From Aliihoeflea aestuarii (GTDB taxonomy: Bacteria > Pseudomonadota > Alphaproteobacteria > Rhizobiales > Rhizobiaceae): a stretch of DNA of 64,000 bases. Shown here in pieces: positions 54,171-62,572 of this stretch (its first letter is position 1; each line of letters begins with the position of its first letter). A program made the position numbers and the translations under genes. The notes beneath the pieces were generated by a model, which saw only the letters and a program-made list of their open reading frames with translations, did not search any database and was not told the origin of the DNA. The DNA is taken from the NCBI RefSeq assembly GCF_024105665.1, contig NZ_JAAAMK010000014.1, positions 1 to 64,000 on the forward strand, read 5' to 3'.

Positions 54171-56663
54171 ATGATGAACCTTGCAGAATACCGCCGCAGC
54201 GCATCCCGGCTCGCCGACTATCTGCCATGGGCGGCATTGGTCGGCTCGGGCGTCGTCTTGAACAAGGACGGCTCATTCCAGCGCACCGCGAAGTTTCGCG
54301 GTCCCGATCTGGATTCCGCCGTCGCGGCCGAGCTGGTCGCCGTCGCCGGCCGCATCAACAACGCCGTGCGCCGTCTCGGTTCCGGCTGGAGCATCTTCGT
54401 CGAGGCGCAGCGCAGCGAAGCCGCGACCTATCCCGACAGCAGCTTTCCCGACGCGGCATCGGCGCTGGTCGATGCGGAGCGGAAAGCCGGCTTTGAGGAA
54501 GCGGGCGCGCATTTCGTGTCCGGCTATTTCCTGACCTTCCTTTGGCTGTCGCCGGCCGAGGAGGCGGCGCGGGCGGAAAGCTGGCTCTATGAGGGTCGCG
54601 AGCAATCCGGGGTAAACCCGCACGAATTGCTGCGCGGCTTCGTGGACCGCACCGACCGCGTGTTGGCGCTGCTCGACGGCTTCATGCCCGAGTGCCGATG
54701 GCTCGATGACGCCGGCACGTTGACCTATCTCCATTCGACGGTTTCCACGAACCGGCATCGCGTCCGCGTTCCCGAAGTGCCGATGTATCTGGACGCGCTG
54801 CTGGCCGACGCGCCGCTGACCGGCGGGCTGGAGCCTCGGCTTGGCACCGCGCATCTGCGCGTCCTGACCATCGTGGGATTCCCCAGCGCGACGACGCCCG
54901 GCCTGCTGGACGAGATGAACCGGCTGCCGTTCCCCTACAGGTGGAACACCCGCGCGATCCTGCTCGACAAGACCGACGCCACGCGGCTGCTGACCCGTAT
55001 CCGCCGCCAGTGGTTTGCCAAGCGGAAGTCCGTCGTCGCGATTCTGAAAGAGGTCATGACGAACGAGGCGTCCGCGCTTGTGGACACCGACGCCGCCAAC
55101 AAGGCGCTCGATGCCGACATGGCCTTACAGGAACTCGGTGCGGACGTGGCGGGCATGGCCTATGTCACGGCCACGGTGACGGTATGGGACGACGATCCCC
55201 GCTTTGCCGATGAGAAGTTGCGGCTGGTCGAAAAGATCGTTCAGGGCCGCGACTTCACCGCCATGGCCGAGACGGTCAACGCGGTTGACGCATGGCTCGG
55301 TAGCCTGCCGGGACACGCCTACGCCAACGTGCGGCAGCCGCCCATCAGCACATTGAATCTCGCCCACATGATCCCGCTATCGGCGGTGTGGGCGGGGCCG
55401 GAACGGGACGAGCATTTCGGTGCACCCCCTTTGCTCTTTGGAAAGACCGAAGGCTCAACCCCGTTCCGGCTAAGTCTCCATGTCGGTGACGTAGGACACA
55501 CCCTTGTCGTCGGCCCAACCGGCGCGGGCAAATCCGTGTTGCTCGCCCTCATGGCCTTGCAGTTCCGGCGCTATGCGGGATCGCAGGTGTTCGCCTTCGA
55601 CTTCGGCGGCAGCATCCGCGCCGCCGCGCTCGCCATGGGCGGCGACTGGCACGACCTTGGCGGCGGGCTGACAGAAGGGGCCGAGGCGTCCGTCTCGCTC
55701 CAGCCGCTTGCCCGCATCCACGATACCTATGAACGCGCATGGGCGGCGGACTGGATTGCGGCCATCCTCATGCGTGAGGGGATCGCCATCACCCCCGAGG
55801 TCAAAGAGCATCTTTGGACGGCGCTGACTTCGCTCGCCTCCGCGCCGGTCGAGGAACGGACCATCACCGGCCTTGCGGTGCTGTTGCAATCCAACGATCT
55901 GAAACAGGCGCTCCGTCCGTTCTGCGTCGGCGGTGCCTATGGCCGGCTGCTCGACGCCGAGACAGAGCATTTGGGATCGGCGGACGTGCAGGCGTTCGAG
56001 ATCGAGGGCCTTGTCGGGACCGGCGCGGCCCCGGCAGTGCTCGCCTATCTGTTCCATCGTATCGGCGACCGGCTCGACGGGCGGCCGACGCTGCTCATCA
56101 TAGATGAAGGCTGGCTTGCGCTGGACGACGAGGGTTTCGCCGGCCAGCTCCGCGAATGGCTGAAAACGCTGCGCAAGAAAAACGCATCGGTCATCTTCGC
56201 CACGCAAAGCCTGTCCGACATCGACGGCAGCAACATCGCGCCCGCGATTATCGAGAGCTGCCCGACGCGGCTCCTGCTGCCGAACGAGCGCGCCATCGAG
56301 CCGCAGATCACGGCCATCTATCGCCGCTTCGGCCTCAATGACAGGCAGATCGAAATCCTCGCACGGGCCACGCCCAAGCGGGATTATTACTGCCAAAGCC
56401 GCAGGGGCAATCGCCTGTTCGAGCTTGGCCTGTCCGAAGTCGGCCTCGCGCTCTGCGCCGCATCCGCCAAATCCGACCAAACCCTCATTGCGCAGATCGT
56501 CGCCGAACACGGCCGCGACGGCTTCCTCGCCGCATGGCTGCGAGAGCGCGGCGTCGATTGGGCGGCCCACCTGATCCCGAACCTCACCAATCTTGCCGAC
56601 CGGCCGGAATCCGCCGCGCCGGCTCGGCTCGATACCCACCCCATGCCGGAGATTCTTCCATGA
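54171..56663 (+). CDS. trbE: TrbE, VirB4-type transfer ATPase
   Basis: This 830-residue protein has the VirB4/TrbE N-terminal domain (LAEYRRSASRLADYLPWAAL). The motor domain has Walker A VVGPTGAGKSVLLALMAL near residues 446-463 and Walker B TLLIIDEGWLALDD. It energises assembly of the mating channel. Its length is normal and it overlaps trbJ by ATGA. Confidence 0.96.
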   Translation: MMNLAEYRRSASRLADYLPWAALVGSGVVLNKDGSFQRTAKFRGPDLDSAVAAELVAVAGRINNAVRRLGSGWSIFVEAQRSEAATYPDSSFPDAASALVDAERKAGFEEAGAHFVSGYFLTFLWLSPAEEAARAESWLYEGREQSGVNPHELLRGFVDRTDRVLALLDGFMPECRWLDDAGTLTYLHSTVSTNRHRVRVPEVPMYLDALLADAPLTGGLEPRLGTAHLRVLTIVGFPSATTPGLLDEMNRLPFPYRWNTRAILLDKTDATRLLTRIRRQWFAKRKSVVAILKEVMTNEASALVDTDAANKALDADMALQELGADVAGMAYVTATVTVWDDDPRFADEKLRLVEKIVQGRDFTAMAETVNAVDAWLGSLPGHAYANVRQPPISTLNLAHMIPLSAVWAGPERDEHFGAPPLLFGKTEGSTPFRLSLHVGDVGHTLVVGPTGAGKSVLLALMALQFRRYAGSQVFAFDFGGSIRAAALAMGGDWHDLGGGLTEGAEASVSLQPLARIHDTYERAWAADWIAAILMREGIAITPEVKEHLWTALTSLASAPVEERTITGLAVLLQSNDLKQALRPFCVGGAYGRLLDAETEHLGSADVQAFEIEGLVGTGAAPAVLAYLFHRIGDRLDGRPTLLIIDEGWLALDDEGFAGQLREWLKTLRKKNASVIFATQSLSDIDGSNIAPAIIESCPTRLLLPNERAIEPQITAIYRRFGLNDRQIEILARATPKRDYYCQSRRGNRLFELGLSEVGLALCAASAKSDQTLIAQIVAEHGRDGFLAAWLRERGVDWAAHLIPNLTNLADRPESAAPARLDTHPMPEILP

Positions 56664-57436
56664 CCTATCCCAAGATCGTCGGGGCCTCGGCCCTCGCGCT
56701 GGCGCTCGGCGTGCCTGTCGCGCTTTCGCCCATGCTGGCAAGCCCGGCCCATGCGCAATTCGGCTTCGGCCGCATCGTCTATGACCCGAGCAACTACGCG
56801 CAGAACGTCCTCACGGCAGCGCGCACGCTCGAACAGATCAATAACCAGATCACCAGCCTCCAGAACGAGGCGCAGATGCTCATCAATCAGGCCCGCAACC
56901 TTGCGAGCCTGCCGCATAGCTCGCTCCAGCAGCTCCAGCAGAACGTCAGCCGCACGCAGCAGCTTCTCGGGCAGGCCCAAAATCTCGCGTTCGAGGTCGG
57001 CCAGATCGACCAAGCGTTCCAGAGCCAATACGGCAATGTCTCGCTTTCGGCGACCGACGCCCAGCTTGTCGCCGACGCGCGCGGCCGTTGGGAAAATACG
57101 GTTGGCGGTTTGCAGGACGCCATGCGCGTGCAGGCTGGCGTCGTCGGCAACATCGACAGCAATCGCGCCGAGATGGCCGCGCTTGTCGGCCAGAGCCAAG
57201 GCGCGACCGGCGCGCTGCAAGCCACGCAGGCGGGCAACCAGCTCCTTGCCCTCCAGTCGCAGCAGCTTTCCGACCTGATCGCGCTCATCTCGGCGAACGG
57301 CCGCGCCGACGCGCTGACCGAGGCCGAGCGCGCGACCGCCGCCGAGCAGGGCCGCGAGCAGCGCCGCCGCTTCCTCACGCCGGGCAGCGGTTATCAGCCG
57401 GGCAACGCGCAAATGTTCAACAACGGCAACAACTGA
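56660..57436 (+). CDS. trbJ: TrbJ, VirB5-like secreted pilus protein
   Basis: This 258-residue protein has a signal peptide ending SPAHA near residue 32. The family start GRIVYDPSNYAQNVLTAART follows, then long coiled-coil helices rich in Gln and Ala. TrbJ/VirB5 proteins sit at the pilus tip or periplasm. Confidence 0.94.
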   Translation: MTYPKIVGASALALALGVPVALSPMLASPAHAQFGFGRIVYDPSNYAQNVLTAARTLEQINNQITSLQNEAQMLINQARNLASLPHSSLQQLQQNVSRTQQLLGQAQNLAFEVGQIDQAFQSQYGNVSLSATDAQLVADARGRWENTVGGLQDAMRVQAGVVGNIDSNRAEMAALVGQSQGATGALQATQAGNQLLALQSQQLSDLIALISANGRADALTEAERATAAEQGREQRRRFLTPGSGYQPGNAQMFNNGNN

Positions 57437-57450
57437 CCGGGAGGCTCGCC

Positions 57451-57717
57451 ATGGACGGCAAGATGCTGGCCCGGCTCGGGGCCGTGGTGTTCATCGCCAT
57501 CGCCGTCACGGCGACCGCAATCGACATGGCGCGGGAGGATGAACCTTCCGCGCCACCCCCTGCGCCGGCCTTCCAGCCCCCGGCCGACCCGTTGCGCGAA
57601 ACTCTGCGCCGCTGCCAGCAGCTCGGCGAGGCTGCCGCCAGCGATGCCGGCTGCCTCGCCGCATGGGCCGAATCCCGCGACCGCTTCCTCGGCCGTGATC
57701 GCAGCGAGGCGCGCTGA
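57451..57717 (+). CDS. trbK: TrbK-like putative entry exclusion protein
   Basis: This 88-residue protein has one N-terminal membrane segment (LARLGAVVFIAIAVTATAID), a Pro-rich linker and a small domain with two cysteines (RRCQQLGEAAASDAGCLAAW). This matches the alternative TrbK family in Tn4371-type systems, thought to block redundant transfer into cells that already carry the element. A GGAG site precedes it. Confidence 0.85.
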   Translation: MDGKMLARLGAVVFIAIAVTATAIDMAREDEPSAPPPAPAFQPPADPLRETLRRCQQLGEAAASDAGCLAAWAESRDRFLGRDRSEAR

Positions 57718-57719
57718 CC

Positions 57720-59081
57720 ATGGGCAACACGGGCGTCATCGACAATTTCCTCGGCGTATTCACGTCCTACATCGACTCGGGGTTCGGCCTGCTCGGCGGC
57801 GAGATCGCCTTCATCGCCACGACGCTCATTGTCATCGACGTGACGCTCGCCGCGCTCTTTTGGGCATGGGGCGCGGATGACGACATTATCGCGCGGCTGG
57901 TGAAAAAGACCCTGTTCGTCGGCGTCTTCGCCTACATCATCAGCAATTGGAACAACCTCGCCCGCATCGTCTTCGAGAGCTTCGCCGGCCTCGGCCTCAT
58001 GGCATCCGGCACCGGCTTTTCCGTCACCGACCTGATGCGGCCGGGCCGCGTCGCGCAGACTGGCCTCGACGCCGGCCGCCCGTTGCTCGATTCCATTTCC
58101 AGCCTCATGGGCTGGATCGCCTTCTTCGAGAACTTCATCCAGATCGCTTGCCTGCTGTTTGCGTGGGCGCTGGTGGTGCTGGCGTTCTTCATCCTCGCCA
58201 TCCAGCTTTTCGTCACCCTGATCGAGTTCAAGCTGACGACGCTCGCCGGCTTCGTGCTCATCCCGTTCGGACTCTTCGGCAAAACCGCCTTCATGGCCGA
58301 GAAGGTGCTTGGCAACGTGGTGTCGTCCGGCATCAAGGTTCTGGTGCTCGCCGTCATCATCGGCATCGGCAGCACCTTGTTTTCGCAATTCACGGCCGGT
58401 TTCGGCGGGGCGACCCCGACCATCGACGACGCCATGGCGATTGTGCTCGCCGCACTGTCGCTGCTCGGCCTCGGCATCTTCGGGCCGGGCATCGCCAACG
58501 GCATCGTCTCGGGCGGGCCGCAGCTTGGCGCGGGCGCTGCCGTGGGAACCGGCCTTGCGGTCGCGGGCGCAGCCGTCGCCGCAGGAGGCGGGGCCATGCT
58601 TGCCGCGAAGGGCGGCGCTGCTGCCCTGTCCGGCGGGGCCGCGGCCGTGCGCGACGGTGCGGCCGCCGCGGGCGCGGCAACCGCAGCCTATAGCGTCAGC
58701 GCGCTCGGCCAGTCCGGCGCGGCAGGCGTCGCGTCCGGCCTTGGCGGCGTGGCGCGCGCCGCAGGATCGGCAGCTATCTCGCCCCTCAAACGTGCTGCTG
58801 CGCGCGCTTCCGAATCCGTCAAATCCAGCTTCTCCGCAGGCGCGAAGGCCGGATTCGGTGCAACGGTCGGCGGCTCCACCATGGGGATGGTCGGCGGCGC
58901 AGGCGCCGAGGCATCCGTCGCGCCATCCGGCCCTGCCGGCAATCCCCCGGCCTGGGCGCAGCGGATGCGGCGCTCGCAGGCCATGAACCACGGCACGACC
59001 ATGGCCGCACATGCTGTCCGCTCTGGTGACAGCCACGGCGGCGGTTCTTCCATCAACCTTTCCGAAAGTGACCGCTCATGA
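57720..59081 (+). CDS. trbL: TrbL, VirB6-like channel protein
   Basis: This 453-residue polytopic membrane protein has at least five hydrophobic segments in its first 280 residues and the family segment RPLLDSISSLMGWIAFFENF. An Ala/Gly-rich C-terminal third (residues 280-400) forms a flexible tail. It overlaps trbF by ATGA. Confidence 0.94.
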   Translation: MGNTGVIDNFLGVFTSYIDSGFGLLGGEIAFIATTLIVIDVTLAALFWAWGADDDIIARLVKKTLFVGVFAYIISNWNNLARIVFESFAGLGLMASGTGFSVTDLMRPGRVAQTGLDAGRPLLDSISSLMGWIAFFENFIQIACLLFAWALVVLAFFILAIQLFVTLIEFKLTTLAGFVLIPFGLFGKTAFMAEKVLGNVVSSGIKVLVLAVIIGIGSTLFSQFTAGFGGATPTIDDAMAIVLAALSLLGLGIFGPGIANGIVSGGPQLGAGAAVGTGLAVAGAAVAAGGGAMLAAKGGAAALSGGAAAVRDGAAAAGAATAAYSVSALGQSGAAGVASGLGGVARAAGSAAISPLKRAAARASESVKSSFSAGAKAGFGATVGGSTMGMVGGAGAEASVAPSGPAGNPPAWAQRMRRSQAMNHGTTMAAHAVRSGDSHGGGSSINLSESDRS

Positions 59082-59767
59082 GCATCTTCAAACGACCATC
59101 GACCCATTACGGCAAGACGCCGGAACCCGAGACGCCCTATCAGAAGGCCGCGCAAGTCTGGGACGAGCGCATCGGCTCGGCCCGTGTGCAGGCGAAAAAC
59201 TGGCGCTACATGGCCTTCGGTTCGCTGATCCTGTCGGCCGGCTTCGCCGCCGCCCTTGTCTGGCAATCGGCGCGCGGGACCGTGGTGCCGTGGGTGGTGC
59301 AGGTCGATAATCTCGGCCAGGCGCAGACTGTCGCGCCCGCGAGTGCCGACTATCGCCCGACCGATCCGCAGATCGCTTTCCATCTCGGCCGCTTCATCGA
59401 GCAGGTCCGCGCGATCCCGGCCGACGCCATCATTGTCCGCCAGAACTGGCTTCGCGCCTATGAATGGACCACGGATCGCGGCGCGGCGGCGCTTAATGAC
59501 TATGCCCGCGCCAATGACCCGTTCAGCAAGGTGGGGCGGCAACAGATCGCCGTCGAGGTGTCCAGCGTCATCCGGGCATCCCCCAACTCGTTCCGCGTGG
59601 CGTGGACGGAGAGGCACTTCGAGAACGGCCAGCTTTCCACGACCGAGCGATGGACGGCCATCCTGACCATCGCCATCCAGCCTCCGCGCGATGCTGAAAG
59701 GCTGCGCGCGAACCCGTTGGGAATCTACGTCAATGCAATCAACTGGTCGAGGGAGATGGGACAATGA
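59078..59767 (+). CDS. trbF: TrbF, VirB8-like protein
   Basis: This 229-residue protein has a short cytoplasmic part (PETPYQKAAQVWDERIGSAR), one membrane helix (AFGSLILSAGFAAALVWQSA) and a periplasmic NTF2-like VirB8 domain. It scaffolds the inner-membrane complex. ATGA overlaps join it to both neighbours. Confidence 0.95.
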   Translation: MSIFKRPSTHYGKTPEPETPYQKAAQVWDERIGSARVQAKNWRYMAFGSLILSAGFAAALVWQSARGTVVPWVVQVDNLGQAQTVAPASADYRPTDPQIAFHLGRFIEQVRAIPADAIIVRQNWLRAYEWTTDRGAAALNDYARANDPFSKVGRQQIAVEVSSVIRASPNSFRVAWTERHFENGQLSTTERWTAILTIAIQPPRDAERLRANPLGIYVNAINWSREMGQ

Positions 59768-60762
59768 CTCGCGCCATCAGCAAATCGACCGTCTCCGCAT
59801 TGCTCATGTCTGCGACCATGCTGGCGGGCTGCGCCACCAACCGGACGCCGCAGTTCAGCTACGACGCCAGCGTTCCGCCGCTGCCGACCGTGCAGGCCGC
59901 TGCGACGGATGACACGCCCCGACCTTTGCATACGCCGCCGGCCTGGACCGTGGCGCGTGGTGGCGAAGCAGCGGGAACGCCGGCGGGCCGCGTCGAGAAC
60001 GCCAACGCCGCCGCCCGCGTCGAGCCGCGACGTGAGGGCTACTACAACGCCATCCAGATTTTCCCGTGGTCGGAAGGCGCGCTCTATCAGGTCTATGCGG
60101 CGGTTGGGCAGATCACCAGCATCGCCCTGGAGCCGGGCGAGAGCCTGACCGGCGCCGGACCAATTGCGGCGGGCGACACCGCCCGCTGGATCATCGGCGA
60201 CACGGAATCCGGTTCGGGCGCGAACCGCCGCGTCCATATCCTCGTGAAGCCGACGCGACCCGACATTGCCACCAACCTTGTCGTCACCACCGACCGGCGC
60301 ACCTACATGATCGAGCTGCGCGCACGGGACTCGCTCTACATGCCCGCCGTCGCCTGGGCCTATCCCGCAACGCCAGGCCAGCGCCGCACCGTTCCGGCAG
60401 CCCCGATCATCCCCGCCGAGGCCGCGCGGAACTATCGCTATGGCTTGCAGGTGCAGGGCGACAGCCCGCCATGGCGTCCGGTTTCCGTCTTCGACGATGG
60501 ACGGCGCGTCTATGTCGTCTTCCCGGCCGGGATCGTGCAGGGCGAGATGCCGCCGATCTTCGTGCTCGGCTCCAATGGCGAACCGCAGATCGTCAACAGC
60601 CGAGTCCACCAGAACATCCTGATCGTGGACCGCCTGTTCGGCGCGGCCGAGCTGCGCCTTGGCAGCGGCAACCGCCAGCAGGTCGTCAGGATCGTCCGCA
60701 CCAACCCGACGCAGGCCGCCGCAGAGCCAGCCAGCACGACCACGGGAGGATCGTCCTCATGA
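59764..60762 (+). CDS. trbG: TrbG, VirB9-like protein
   Basis: This 332-residue protein starts with a lipoprotein-type signal (LLMSATMLAGC), then a Pro-rich linker. The VirB9/CagX beta domain follows (IQIFPWSEGALYQVYAAVGQ; NYRYGLQVQGDSPPWRPVSV). It is part of the outer-membrane core complex with TrbI. Confidence 0.95.
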   Translation: MTRAISKSTVSALLMSATMLAGCATNRTPQFSYDASVPPLPTVQAAATDDTPRPLHTPPAWTVARGGEAAGTPAGRVENANAAARVEPRREGYYNAIQIFPWSEGALYQVYAAVGQITSIALEPGESLTGAGPIAAGDTARWIIGDTESGSGANRRVHILVKPTRPDIATNLVVTTDRRTYMIELRARDSLYMPAVAWAYPATPGQRRTVPAAPIIPAEAARNYRYGLQVQGDSPPWRPVSVFDDGRRVYVVFPAGIVQGEMPPIFVLGSNGEPQIVNSRVHQNILIVDRLFGAAELRLGSGNRQQVVRIVRTNPTQAAAEPASTTTGGSSS

Positions 60763-61886
60763 GCGATACCGATACCGCCGCCCCCATGCGCCTGCGCGCC
60801 GAAACGCCCCGTGTCACGCGCCTGTCGCGCAAGATGCTGGCAGGCGTCGGCGCTGTTGCCTTGCTCGGCATCGGCGGCGCACTGATCTACGCGCTCCAGA
60901 CCCGCGACGCAGGACCGGGCGGCGAAGAACTCTATTCGACCAATAACCGGCAAACTGCCGATGGGCTGGCGGGCCTGCCGGGCGACTATAGCGGGCCGGT
61001 GCTCGGCCCCGCGTTGCCCGGAGATTTGGGCCGCCCCATTCTGGACGCGCAGAACCGGGGACAACCAGTCGTGCCGCCCGTCATGGCGACGCCCGCCGTC
61101 GATCCAGAGGAAGAACGCCGCCGCGCCGAGGAAGAAGCCGCGCGCTTGAGCAATGTGTTCTTCCAGTCCGGCCCGCGCACGGGAGCGCCGGCAGGGACGG
61201 CCATGCCCGGCCTTGCCGGTCTTGGCCTTGGTGGACAGCCCGCGACGCAAGACCGGCACGCGGCTTTCCTCAATGGACCCGTGGACCGGCAGACCGTCGC
61301 GCCGGATCGCGTCGCGCCGCCGGCATCGCCCTACATCCTTCAGGCCGGGGCCGTGATCCCGGCCGCGCTCATCACCGGCATCCGTTCCGACCTACCGGGC
61401 CAGATCACGGCGCAGGTGACGGAAAACGTCTATGATAGCCCGACCGGCTCGCTGTTGTTGATCCCGCAGGGAACGCGCATCATCGGCCAATACGATGACG
61501 GCGTGACCTTCGGCCAGCGCAGGGTGTTGCTGGTGTGGAATCGCCTGATCCTGCCGGGCGGCCGTTCCATCGTTCTGGAGCGCCTGCCCGGCGCGGACGC
61601 CAGCGGCTATGCCGGCCTTGAGGATGGCGTCGATTATCATTGGTGGGATCTGATGAAGGCCGCAGGGCTGTCCACGCTGCTCGCGGTCGGCACGGAGCTG
61701 GCGACGAGCGACGAGGACCGGCTTATCCGGGCCATCCGCGACGGGGCGCAGGATACCGTCAATCAGGCGGGCCAGCAGATCGTGCAGCGCCAGTTGCAGG
61801 TTGCGCCGACGCTGACCATCCGGCCGGGCTTCCCGGTCAGGATCATCGTCACCCGCGACCTTGTATTCGAGCCGGCAGGAGGTTGA
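60759..61886 (+). CDS. trbI: TrbI, VirB10-like protein
   Basis: This 375-residue protein has a cytoplasmic N-terminus, one membrane helix (AGVGAVALLGIGGALIYAL), a Pro-rich periplasmic span and the VirB10 C-terminal domain with SPYILQAGAVIPAALITGIR and LLIPQGTRIIGQYD. It bridges the inner and outer membranes in the channel core. Confidence 0.96.
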   Translation: MSDTDTAAPMRLRAETPRVTRLSRKMLAGVGAVALLGIGGALIYALQTRDAGPGGEELYSTNNRQTADGLAGLPGDYSGPVLGPALPGDLGRPILDAQNRGQPVVPPVMATPAVDPEEERRRAEEEAARLSNVFFQSGPRTGAPAGTAMPGLAGLGLGGQPATQDRHAAFLNGPVDRQTVAPDRVAPPASPYILQAGAVIPAALITGIRSDLPGQITAQVTENVYDSPTGSLLLIPQGTRIIGQYDDGVTFGQRRVLLVWNRLILPGGRSIVLERLPGADASGYAGLEDGVDYHWWDLMKAAGLSTLLAVGTELATSDEDRLIRAIRDGAQDTVNQAGQQIVQRQLQVAPTLTIRPGFPVRIIVTRDLVFEPAGG

Positions 61887-61888
61887 CC

Positions 61889-62125
61889 ATGACCAAGCTG
61901 AAACTCGGCCCGCTGCCCGACGACAAGCCCGTGAAGGTCACGCTGGAGCTGCCCGCAACGCTCAACCGCGATCTGATCGACTATGCCGAGGTGCTGACCC
62001 GTGAAACCGGCAGACCCGTCACCGATCCCATCAAGCTCATCGTGCCCATGCTGGAGCGGTTCGTCGCCACGGATCGTGGGTTCGCCAAGGCACGGCGGCA
62101 GAATCAGTCCGGCACGGCCACGTAA
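61889..62125 (+). CDS. DUF2274-family protein
   Basis: This 78-residue protein begins MTKLKLGPLPDDKPVKVTLE and ends with a basic tail; it matches DUF2274. The family closes the trb operon in this ICE type and resembles a short ribbon-helix-helix protein. An AGGAGG site lies just before the ATG, 2 bp past trbI. Its function is unknown. Confidence 0.9.
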   Translation: MTKLKLGPLPDDKPVKVTLELPATLNRDLIDYAEVLTRETGRPVTDPIKLIVPMLERFVATDRGFAKARRQNQSGTAT

Positions 62126-62140
62126 GAAGGCGATTGTAGG

Positions 62141-62156
62141 CACATGATTTTATGTG
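62141..62156. promoter_or_regulatory. Candidate operator before the HTH gene
   Basis: CACAT and ATGTG form an inverted repeat with a 6-bp spacer in the short gap before the helix-turn-helix gene. It could be the autoregulatory site of that protein. Confidence 0.4.
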
Positions 62157-62188
62157 GTAGTCTCATTAAATCATGGGTGAAGGATGCC

Positions 62189-62479
62189 GTGACCTACGAC
62201 GATTTCATCATCGAACTCAACAAGGCGGGGCTCACTATCCGGCGCTTCGCAGAACTTATGAGCATGCAACCGAATTCAGTTTCCAATAACAAGAAGAAAG
62301 GTGATGTCCCAGTCCATCTGGCGGTGATCGCGAGCCTCCTTGCCGAAATGGCAAGTCAAGATATCGATTACACCCCGATTTTCGAACGCCTCGAGCCCGG
62401 CAAGAAAAAGCCACGCGGTGCCGCCAAGGCCGGAAAATTTGCAGGTGACCCGCAAGGGGTGCTGGAGCTGGATAAATGA
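62189..62479 (+). CDS. XRE-like helix-turn-helix protein
   Basis: This 96-residue protein (MTYDDFIIELNKAGLTIRRF at the start) has a helix-turn-helix with LTIRRFAELMSMQPNSVSNN and a basic C-terminal tail. The GTG at 62189 follows an AAGGA site. The ATG at 62144 would give 111 residues but would overlap the likely promoter palindrome. It lies before the methylase gene and may control it. Confidence 0.75.
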   Translation: MTYDDFIIELNKAGLTIRRFAELMSMQPNSVSNNKKKGDVPVHLAVIASLLAEMASQDIDYTPIFERLEPGKKKPRGAAKAGKFAGDPQGVLELDK

Positions 62480-62508
62480 GCGCGAGGGTCGCCCACAAAA
62501 CTACAATG

Positions 62509-62538
62509 TTCTTGATATGTTCTATTTTGTGCGATACT
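62509..62538 (+). promoter_or_regulatory. Candidate promoter for the methylase gene
   Basis: TTCTTG (62509-62514) and GATACT (62533-62538) are spaced by 18 bp, about 35 nt before the ATG at 62573. The local AT richness supports it, but the boxes are imperfect. Confidence 0.4.
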
Positions 62539-62572
62539 GATGCCGATCCCATGACGCGAGAGGAGGTGAGGC

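Noticed and set aside
60066..61886. A 606-codon frame covering trbG and trbI.
   Set aside because: The first 230 codons are out of frame with trbG and low complexity; only the part from 60759 is trbI.
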